Of a stretch of DNA of 37,876 nt, positions 31,794 through 37,876 are shown one piece after another. Positions within the stretch are counted from its first letter, which is position 1. The number at the start of each line of letters is the position of its first letter. The position numbers and the translations under genes were made by a program. Origin of the DNA: Lachnospiraceae bacterium (GTDB lineage: Bacteria; Bacillota; Clostridia; Lachnospirales; Lachnospiraceae); NCBI GenBank assembly GCA_014804785.1, contig JAAUZD010000041.1, positions 1 to 37,876 of the forward strand, in the 5' to 3' direction. The notes beneath the pieces were generated by a model, which was not told the DNA's origin, did no database searches, and worked only from the letters and a program-made list of their open reading frames with translations.

Positions 31794-33710
31794 CTAAGCC
31801 AAAATCCCCTCAATCTGTTCCATCCAGATACGGACACATGCATCGGAGGGCATTCGCAGATCCCCCCGCGGCGAAAGGGCAACGCTCCCAACTTTAGGTC
31901 CGTCCGGGAGGCAGGAGCGTTTGAATTGCTGGGTAAAAAATCTGTTGTAGAAGATTTTCATCCACTTGAGGATTTCTTCCTCTTCGTACTGTCCGGCGAA
32001 GGACGCTCTGGCAATGCGGTAGATTTTCGAAGGTTCAAAACCGCATCTGAGCATATAGTATAGGAAGAAATCATGGAGTTCATAAGGTCCTACCAGGTCT
32101 TCCGTCTTCTGGGAAATGGTGCCGTCAACGGGGGGAAGCAGTTCGGGGCTTACCGGCGTATCCAATACATCCAGAAGAACCTGCATAAGTTCATGGTTTT
32201 TGCAGGTGTCTGCATAGTATTGTACCAAGTGGCGTACCAAGGTTTTGGGAACGCCTGCATTCACGCCGTACATGGACATGTGGTCGCCGTTGTAGGTTGC
32301 CCATCCCAAAGCAAGTTCTGACATATCTCCGGTGCCGATGACCATGCCGTTTTCCTGGTTGGCAATGTCCATAAGGACCTGGGTACGCTCTCTCGCCTGA
32401 CCGTTTTCATAGGTCACATCATGGTTCTCCGGATTCTGTCCGATATCCCTAAAATGAGTCATAACGGCTTCCCTGATATCCACCTCTTTCAATGTTGCTC
32501 CAAGGACTTCTGTCAGCTTGCATGCATTGTCGTAGGTTCTGTCGGTAGTTCCGAAACAGGGCATGGTGACTGCAATGATATTTTTCCGCTCTATTTTCAG
32601 CATATCAAAGGTCCTGACTGTGACCAGAAGAGCAAGGGTGGAGTCCAGTCCGCCTGACACGCCGATTACTGCCTTGCGGCATCCGGTATGCTCGTATCGC
32701 TTTTTCAATCCCATGGACTGGATTGAGAGAATTTCTTCGCAGCGCCTTTGCCGCTCGCTTACATCAGAAGGTACAAAGGGCATACTCGGGAAGGTTCTTG
32801 TAAGTTCGGTTTCCTTCTCCCGAATAGCAAATGGAAGAACCAGATACCCCCGGCGGGCATCGCATGCAAACGTATTCATTCTTCTGCGCTCCATCCGCAG
32901 CCTGCTTATATCGATATCTCCATACAGAATCTGACTTTCAAAACGCTTACTCTGGGCAATCACTGTTCCGTTTTCCGCTATGATATCATGACCGCCGAAA
33001 ACCAGATCCTGGGTGGACTCTCCTTCCCCGCCGCTGCAGTAGACATATCCCGCAATCAGCTTTGCGCTGGAGGATTTGACCAGCATTTCCCGATAGGCAT
33101 CCTTGCCGATGGTTTCATTGGATGCAGATAAATTAACCAATAAAGTGGCTCCTGCCAGTGCATGGGAAATTCCCGGTGCATCCGGCACCCATATATCTTC
33201 ACAGATCTCACAGCCTACTACCAGTCCGTCCATTCCCTCCGCTTCCAAAAGAATATTGGTGCCGAAAGGAACCGTCTCTCCCTGAAAAAGTATGGTTACC
33301 GCCTCTTTGTTCCCCGGCATAAAATGCCTCGTCTCATAAAACTCCCCATAGGCAGGGATAAATGCCTTGGGAATAAAACAGAGCACTTCCCCGTCGTGGA
33401 TTGCAGCTGCAACATTATAAAGCTTTCCTTCCCTCTCCATAGGAAGTCCCACAAACACAAGCGCATCTATATCTTTGGTGCACTCTGTCACCTTGATAAG
33501 TGCTTCTTTGCAGGCTGTAAGGAGCCTCTCTTGCAAAAACAGATCGCCGCAGGTATAACCACTTATACAAAGTTCCGGGAAAACGATTATTTTCGCACCT
33601 TTCCCGGAAGCTTCTTTGATTCCTGCACAAATCTGTTCTCCATTATAAACGGTATCCGCCACCTTGATCTTCGGCGTAACAGCCGCCGTCTTCACAAATC
33701 CATGCTTCAT
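31794..33710 (-). CDS. nadE: Glutamine-dependent NAD+ synthetase
   Basis: A 638-residue two-domain enzyme, the last step of NAD synthesis. The N-terminal nitrilase-type glutaminase domain has the E46 (IVFPELCISGY), K115 (CFIPKAFIPAYGEFYE), C170 (VGCEICEDIW) triad. The C-terminal synthetase domain has the pyrophosphate loop SGGLDS at 352-357 and the deamido-NAD region EMSELALGWATYNGDHMSMY-like sequence near 460-490. Length matches the clostridial long form. The start at 33710 has GAGGAA 6 nt upstream. It is the last gene of the hisC-DUF368-methyltransferase-hslO operon, and element C touches its stop. Confidence 0.97.
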   Translation of the reverse strand: MKHGFVKTAAVTPKIKVADTVYNGEQICAGIKEASGKGAKIIVFPELCISGYTCGDLFLQERLLTACKEALIKVTECTKDIDALVFVGLPMEREGKLYNVAAAIHDGEVLCFIPKAFIPAYGEFYETRHFMPGNKEAVTILFQGETVPFGTNILLEAEGMDGLVVGCEICEDIWVPDAPGISHALAGATLLVNLSASNETIGKDAYREMLVKSSSAKLIAGYVYCSGGEGESTQDLVFGGHDIIAENGTVIAQSKRFESQILYGDIDISRLRMERRRMNTFACDARRGYLVLPFAIREKETELTRTFPSMPFVPSDVSERQRRCEEILSIQSMGLKKRYEHTGCRKAVIGVSGGLDSTLALLVTVRTFDMLKIERKNIIAVTMPCFGTTDRTYDNACKLTEVLGATLKEVDIREAVMTHFRDIGQNPENHDVTYENGQARERTQVLMDIANQENGMVIGTGDMSELALGWATYNGDHMSMYGVNAGVPKTLVRHLVQYYADTCKNHELMQVLLDVLDTPVSPELLPPVDGTISQKTEDLVGPYELHDFFLYYMLRCGFEPSKIYRIARASFAGQYEEEEILKWMKIFYNRFFTQQFKRSCLPDGPKVGSVALSPRGDLRMPSDACVRIWMEQIEGILA

Positions 33711-33756
33711 ATGCAATTCCTCACTATTGGACACGACCACTCTTCGCGTGTTCCTA

Positions 33757-34635
33757 TCATCTGCTCTTTTTTAACAGTTCCTTAAGTTCTTCCACTGAAA
33801 AAGTGTAAGAAGTATTGCAGAAATGGCAATTGACCTCAATGCTCTTGTTGTCTGAAATCATGTCTTGAATGTCTTTTTTGCCGATGCTGATAATCGCCTT
33901 TTCCACTCTCTTTTTGTCACAGTTACAGTAAAACTGTGCGGACATGGTGTCTGTGATTTCCAGATCCAGTCCCTTTAAAAGCAGCTCCAGCATCTCCTCC
34001 GGTGTTTTTCCTTCGTCAAGCACCTGGGTCACAGAGGTGAATTCCGCCAGATTCCTCTCCAGCGAAGCAATCACCTGATCATCTGTAAAAGGCATCAGCT
34101 GTATGATGAAACCGCCTGCCTGCTTCACGGTATTGTCCTTTTCCATCAAAACGCCCAATCCCACGCTGGAAGGCACCTGCTCTGAAGTGGCAAAATAATA
34201 AGTAAGATCTTCTGCAATTTCACCTGTCTGTAGTACAGTCTGCCCCACATAAGGTTCTTTTAATCCCATATCCTTGATTACGCGCAAAATCCCCTGTCCT
34301 ACGGCTCCGCCCACGTCCAGCTTTCCAAGCCCATTGGGAGGGAGCATTACCTGGGGTTCATTGGCATATCCTTTTACATTTCCCCTACTGTCAGCCGTCA
34401 CCGTCATGCCTTTTAAAGGTCCATCTCCGCTGACCTGCAAAGTCAATAAATCTTTATCCCCTTTCAGCATTGCGCCCATCATCACACCGCCGGTCATAAG
34501 CCGCCCAAGGGCAGCACTCACCACCGGACTTGTATCATGCGCTTTTCTTGCTGTCTCCACCAAATCTCTGGTGGTTGCCGCGAATGCTCTGATCTGGGCA
34601 TTTGCAGCTGTAGCCCTGACAATATAATCCGACAT
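33757..34635 (-). CDS. hslO: Redox-regulated chaperone Hsp33
   Basis: A 292-residue Hsp33 holdase. The N-terminal core contains YIVRATAANAQIRAFAATTR, SGDGPLKGMTVTAD and GYANEPQVMLP. The C-terminal zinc switch has four cysteines, CNC (237, 239) and CHFC (270, 273), which release zinc and form disulfides under oxidative heat stress. The start is taken as the second of two adjacent ATGs (34635), 6 nt after AAAGGA. A 27-bp hairpin repeat lies just upstream in the leader. It is co-transcribed with nadE (46 nt on) and the methyltransferase upstream. Confidence 0.96.
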   Translation of the reverse strand: MSDYIVRATAANAQIRAFAATTRDLVETARKAHDTSPVVSAALGRLMTGGVMMGAMLKGDKDLLTLQVSGDGPLKGMTVTADSRGNVKGYANEPQVMLPPNGLGKLDVGGAVGQGILRVIKDMGLKEPYVGQTVLQTGEIAEDLTYYFATSEQVPSSVGLGVLMEKDNTVKQAGGFIIQLMPFTDDQVIASLERNLAEFTSVTQVLDEGKTPEEMLELLLKGLDLEITDTMSAQFYCNCDKKRVEKAIISIGKKDIQDMISDNKSIEVNCHFCNTSYTFSVEELKELLKKSR

Positions 34636-34647
34636 CATAATTCCTTT

Positions 34648-34674
34648 GTAACTGTTCAGTATCTTCACAGTTAC
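34648..34674 (-). repeat. 27-bp hairpin repeat, copy 2, in the hslO leader
   Basis: On the minus strand GTAACTGT-GAAGATACTGA-ACAGTTAC, directly followed by the hslO ribosome binding site AAAGGA. It differs by one base from copy 1 (21540-21566) upstream of dedA. Its place next to the ribosome binding site could affect hslO translation. Confidence 0.85.
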
Positions 34675-34685
34675 ATCCCTTCCTG

Positions 34686-35498
34686 CTATTTCTTACTTTC
34701 CCTTGCCACCACATAAATCCGCTCGCTGTCCGCCTCCGGAGATTCGTGGGTATCTGCATCCAGCACAAGTACCACTTCCATCCCTGCCTTCTCCACAAAA
34801 GCAGTCATCTCGGAAAGGGTATACCCTCTCTGCAAATGTGTCTCCGCAAAACGCCGGAACAGACCTGTATCTTCCTTTGCAAAAATGGTCAGATCATATT
34901 CATTGATCCTTTCTTTCTCATGGTAAAAATTTTCCCATATGAAACTGCATTCTTCCCTGTTTTCTGCAATGGTCGTGTCTCCAATGACTTTTTCATATTT
35001 ATAGACGGTATTAAAATCAAAGATAAAAATGCCCCCGGGATACAGATAATTGTGAACCAGGGCAAATGTAGCATCCACCTCCCCATCTTCCAAAAGGTAG
35101 TTAATGGAGTCACAGACACATACCACCGTCCCAACGGTACTGTATAAATCCAGTTCCCGCATATCCTGACAGAGATACAAAATCTCACTGCCCGTCTTTT
35201 CCCTTTTTGCAAGGGCAATGTTCAGCATATCCTCAGAGTTGTCCACGCCAATCATATCATAGCCCCTCTGATACAAAAGTTCTGTCAGCGTTCCGGTCCC
35301 GCACCCTAAGTCCAGCACCAGATTTCTTTCGCTCTTTAAGATTTCTTCCTCGTCATCTCCATTGTCCCCTCGAAATACACAGGGCTTGGAAATTCCATGC
35401 TTTTCTATCAACGCGCAAAGGAAATCCGCCCACACTTCATAGGGCGTATCATCCATGAAAATATCATACACACTTGCAAAATCTGTATACGCTTCCAA
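34686..35498 (-). CDS. Class I SAM-dependent methyltransferase
   Basis: A 270-residue methyltransferase. Motif I is NLVLDLGCGTGTLTELL (about 59-75), with the acidic ribose-binding residue in MIGVDNSEDML, and motif IV/V-like CVCDSINYLLEDGEVDATFAL and GGIFIFDFNTVYKY. The N terminus YTDFASVYDIFMDDTPYEVW is characteristic of a group found next to hslO and DUF368 in clostridial genomes. The methyl acceptor is unknown. The gene starts 1 nt after the DUF368 stop. Confidence 0.92.
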   Translation of the reverse strand: MEAYTDFASVYDIFMDDTPYEVWADFLCALIEKHGISKPCVFRGDNGDDEEEILKSERNLVLDLGCGTGTLTELLYQRGYDMIGVDNSEDMLNIALAKREKTGSEILYLCQDMRELDLYSTVGTVVCVCDSINYLLEDGEVDATFALVHNYLYPGGIFIFDFNTVYKYEKVIGDTTIAENREECSFIWENFYHEKERINEYDLTIFAKEDTGLFRRFAETHLQRGYTLSEMTAFVEKAGMEVVLVLDADTHESPEADSERIYVVARESKK

Positions 35499-35499
35499 A

Positions 35500-36345
35500 T
35501 CATTCTCCCAGCTTCATCGCTACCACAAATCCAACTGCAAATGTCACCACACTTACCAGCACACTTGCCACCGTCACAGTTCCCACTTCTCCCAATAAAA
35601 AGATGGCAAAAGGAGATGCCACAATCAGACCGATGATTGCCCAATATGCCTGAATAGGAAATTTTTCAAAAATAATCTCAATAATCTTTGCGATGGCAAA
35701 AACTCCCGCCACAATCCCCAATCCCATGGGAACCAGAACGCCGCACCCCTGCAGGATGCCGTTTATGTCAAAAGAAACCAAAGCAGTTACAAAATTCTTG
35801 ATGGAAGCTACAATGGGATTGTAATATCCCATAAGCAGCAGCATCATGGATCCGCTGACGCCGGGGATGACCATAGTCGCAGAGGCAATGATACCAACTA
35901 CAAATAACTTGATAACTGACCAGAGACTAAAGGAAAGATCCGCCGAAACACCTTCCTTTTCTCCCATGGCTGCCATGCCGACTACTATAGCAAAGAAAAG
36001 CAAAAAAGGAAGCACATAACTTACTTTGACTCCTTTTCCCTTTACCTTCTTAATAACCGCCGGAAGTCCTCCCACAATCAGCCCCACGAACAGACAATTC
36101 GTCTGCAGCGGGAAATGGACAAACGCGGGCTCTATGATAAAGGATAATCCCACCAGTGCAATTCCCATCCCAATAGCTACCGGAATCAGGAACTTCATGC
36201 TCTCCTTAAATTCCTTGAACAAATGCGTTACGCAATGAATCAGTTTGTCATAGATTCCCATGGAAACCGCCATAGTTCCCCCGCTGACACCGGGAATAAT
36301 ATTTGCAATCCCCATCACCATACCTTTTAAAATCGTCTTAATCAT
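35500..36345 (-). CDS. DUF368 membrane protein (PopT-like polyprenyl-phosphate transporter family)
   Basis: A 281-residue protein with eight or so membrane segments and an internal duplication: GMVMGIANIIPGVSGGTMAV at the N terminus and IASATMVIPGVSGSMMLLLM in the middle share the PGVSG signature. Members of DUF368 (PopT) have been linked, with some DedA proteins, to translocation of undecaprenyl phosphate for wall synthesis. Whether this protein does that is inference by family. The start at 36345 has GGAGG 5 nt upstream and overlaps the hisC stop by 4 nt (ATGA), so translation is coupled. Confidence 0.93.
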   Translation of the reverse strand: MIKTILKGMVMGIANIIPGVSGGTMAVSMGIYDKLIHCVTHLFKEFKESMKFLIPVAIGMGIALVGLSFIIEPAFVHFPLQTNCLFVGLIVGGLPAVIKKVKGKGVKVSYVLPFLLFFAIVVGMAAMGEKEGVSADLSFSLWSVIKLFVVGIIASATMVIPGVSGSMMLLLMGYYNPIVASIKNFVTALVSFDINGILQGCGVLVPMGLGIVAGVFAIAKIIEIIFEKFPIQAYWAIIGLIVASPFAIFLLGEVGTVTVASVLVSVVTFAVGFVVAMKLGE

Positions 36346-37436
36346 TTTTTCCTCCATTCCGAAGCGTCACAAATTCTTGTTCTCTCCTTTAGGTAATCTT
36401 CTAAAAATGCAACCATTTTTTCCATCTGCTCATCTGTTCCAATGGTGATACGCAGATAATTGTCTATTCTGGGTTTATTCCAATATCGCACATAAATATT
36501 GTTTTCTTTCAGTGCAAGAAAAATCTCCTTCGCCGGAACGCACTTATGGGTAACAAACAGGAAATTACTCTGGGAATCCGAAAAAGCAAATCCAAGCCTT
36601 CCCAGCTGTTCCTTCGTCCATTCCCTTGTCTTTATGATTTTTCCCACAATCTCTTTAAAGTAAGCGTCGTCTAAAACAGCCGCCGTCCCCATTTCAATAG
36701 CAGGCATATTCATAGTATAAGAGTTAAAGGAAAATTTCACGTCCTTTAAATACCCAATCATCTTTTCGTTTGCAATGGCAAAGCCAATCCGCATTCCCGC
36801 CATTGCCCGGGATTTTGAAAAAGTCTGCACCACCATCAGATTGTCGTATTTGTCAACAAGGGGTACCATACTCCTGCCGCCAAAATCCACATATGCTTCG
36901 TCAACAATCACCACAGAATCAGGATTTGCAGAAGCAATTTCCTCAAACATGCTGATGTCCTCCAGCACGCCTGTAGGCGCATTGGGATTTGGTATGATGA
37001 TTCCTCCGTTGGGCGCCAGATAGTCTTCTTTTTTTATACAAAAATTTTCATCCAGCGGGCATCTTTTATAGGGTATACGAAGCAATTCTGCCCACACATC
37101 ATAAAAGGAGTACGTAATATCAGGAAACAAAATTGGATGCTCCCCGTTAAAAAAAGTCATAAATGCCATTGCAAGCACATCATCCGACCCCACTCCCACA
37201 AAAACTTGGGCGGGTGATACATGATAGTACTCTGCAAGCGCATTCACCAGTTTCTCCGCATTCATATCCGGGTAGAGGCGTAGTTTATCACAATCTAAAT
37301 TTTCTGCAATCCGCTTAACAGCCGGAGCAGGGGGATAGGGGCATTCATTGGTGTTCAGCTTGATCACATTATCTGCCTTTGGCTGCTCCCCTGCAACATA
37401 GGGTTCTACCCTCCTCACGTTTTTTTCCCAGTTCAT
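36342..37436 (-). CDS. hisC: Histidinol-phosphate aminotransferase
   Basis: A 364-residue class I/II PLP aminotransferase. Features: IKLNTNECPYPPAPAV and LRLYPDMNAEKLVNALA at the N terminus, NPNAPTG near 150-156, D179 in VIVDEAYVDFGG, Schiff-base K208 in QTFSKSRAMAGMRIGFAIA, and LRITIGTDEQME near the C terminus. Histidinol-phosphate activity is the best call from NTNE and length; homologues of this subfamily also act on other substrates, and no other his genes lie here. Two adjacent ATGs exist; 37436 is preferred for 6-nt spacing from AGAGGA. First gene of a five-gene operon. Confidence 0.9.
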   Translation of the reverse strand: MNWEKNVRRVEPYVAGEQPKADNVIKLNTNECPYPPAPAVKRIAENLDCDKLRLYPDMNAEKLVNALAEYYHVSPAQVFVGVGSDDVLAMAFMTFFNGEHPILFPDITYSFYDVWAELLRIPYKRCPLDENFCIKKEDYLAPNGGIIIPNPNAPTGVLEDISMFEEIASANPDSVVIVDEAYVDFGGRSMVPLVDKYDNLMVVQTFSKSRAMAGMRIGFAIANEKMIGYLKDVKFSFNSYTMNMPAIEMGTAAVLDDAYFKEIVGKIIKTREWTKEQLGRLGFAFSDSQSNFLFVTHKCVPAKEIFLALKENNIYVRYWNKPRIDNYLRITIGTDEQMEKMVAFLEDYLKERTRICDASEWRKK

Positions 37437-37521
37437 CATTTATCCTCTTTTACCTATTATAAGATTAGCGTTCTTAAATCTCTGCTCCCTATGGTAACAT
37501 TATCCAGACTTGCCTGCAAGT

Positions 37522-37549
37522 ATTATTCGTCTAAAATTATTCGTCTAAA
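37522..37549. repeat. Two perfect tandem 14-bp repeats upstream of hisC
   Basis: ATTATTCGTCTAAA occurs twice head to tail (37522-37535 and 37536-37549), about 90-115 nt upstream of the hisC start and just before element D. It could be a pair of operator sites; no regulator is identified. No strong promoter is obvious nearby, although TATAAT occurs on the minus strand at about 37456-37461. Confidence 0.75.
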
Positions 37550-37576
37550 ATGTCATAGGTTATCAATGCGCGGCTC

Positions 37577-37876
37577 CGGGGATAGGGGACAGCGGCGGCT
37601 TGGATAAAATGGCTGCGGGGCGGTGTGCTTCCGGTTGCAGGACTATGGCGGAAAATCGGCAATTTCACTTACGGAATGGTGGAATGTCAGGGGAAAATCG
37701 CCATGGATGGCGATTTTAGGAGCCACAAGGCAGGATGCCGTCTGGCTCCGACCCGTCCGTCTTGTAATACCTACATCCATTCCGTTAGTGAAATCCGATT
37801 TGGAGACTAGACCTGCAACCGGAAGCACACCGCCCCGCAGCCATTTTATCCAAGCCGCCGCTGTCCCCTATCCCCG
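37577..37876. repeat. Long palindromic element D (300 bp, reaches window edge)
   Basis: The first 80 or so bases, from CGGGGATAGGGGACAGCGGC to CTTCCGGTTGCAGG, are inverted at the right end of the window, which ends exactly with CCCCTATCCCCG. The inner stem includes CACTTACGGAATGG opposite CCATTCCGTTAGTG. The tip has a palindrome centred on CGCCATGGATGGCG (CCATCCATGG on the minus strand) within a 24-bp perfect stem (37694-37717), followed by a second hairpin GGAGCCA/TGGCTCC (37719-37749). The arms and core share no extended identity with A-C, only the architecture and the central motif. It may extend past the window. Confidence 0.88.

Noticed and set aside
37625-37828. ORFs on both strands starting MLPVAGL in element D
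   Set aside because: Same reason: the palindrome gives the same start on each strand; no ribosome binding site or family resemblance.
1-37876. CRISPR arrays, tRNA or rRNA genes, complete insertion sequences
   Set aside because: No regularly spaced repeats with unique spacers, no tRNA or rRNA signatures and no full transposase frame were seen on reading both strands.

Overview
This window looks like chromosomal DNA of an anaerobic Gram-positive member of the Clostridia, most likely Lachnospiraceae. The base composition is moderate and AT-leaning, and ribosome binding sites are strong (AGGAGG). The gene set fits: a leucine-type T-box leader, the DapL/DapF route to diaminopimelate, an FprA flavodiiron protein, type I glutamine synthetase beside an ANTAR regulator, DedA and DUF368 membrane proteins, and DegV. 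I could run no database search, so family names rest on motifs and overall resemblance.

Layout. 1-1075: 5' part of a LytTR response regulator (cut by the window edge) and a large inverted repeat holding DnaA-box-like 9-mers; this DNA abuts a truncated leuA (1075-1848) that still has its T-box leader and promoter (1874-2215). 2355-4695: FprA flavodiiron protein, convergent with a TauE/SafE-type exporter, then a C-terminal remnant of an Rpn/PD-(D/E)XK transposase-like gene. 5074-6475: ECF-type sigma factor plus membrane-anchored probable anti-sigma factor. 6624-8725: dapF-dapL operon. 8782-9731: two long palindromic elements (A and B). 9738-13151: recQ followed by a membrane-anchored transglutaminase-like protein. 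13325-16572: small accessory island with an unrecognised two-gene cassette behind a three-arm repeat, a GNAT acetyltransferase, and an Rpn-family protein with a heptad-repeat tail. 16740-21459: dedA, GT4 glycosyltransferase, response regulator and histidine kinase as one envelope operon. 21953-24899: DegV, an MreB-like fragment, a metallo-beta-lactamase-fold hydrolase and an FMN reductase. 25073-26274: an S66 LD-carboxypeptidase and an internally deleted copy of the FMN reductase. 26609-28774: WYL regulator, MmcQ/YjbR, VOC remnant, GyrI-like protein. 28873-31403: ANTAR regulator, glnA, FMN-binding-like lipid-facing protein. 31794-37436: hisC, DUF368, methyltransferase, hslO and nadE as one operon, bracketed by palindromic elements C and D.

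The observation most worth following up is a family of roughly 300-370 bp palindromic elements (A 8782-9152, B 9383-9731, C about 31465-31793, D 37577-37876). A, B and C share a core of about 175-210 bp. Their outer arms differ from copy to copy, yet each left arm pairs with its own right arm, almost perfectly in A, B and D. All have a central CCATCCATGG palindrome followed by a second hairpin. They contain no credible ORF and sit only at transcription-unit boundaries. This looks like a structured DNA or RNA element rather than a simple insertion sequence.

Two candidate undecaprenyl-phosphate translocase families (DedA and DUF368) occur in the window, each tied to other envelope or metabolic genes, and the DedA operon carries its own two-component system.
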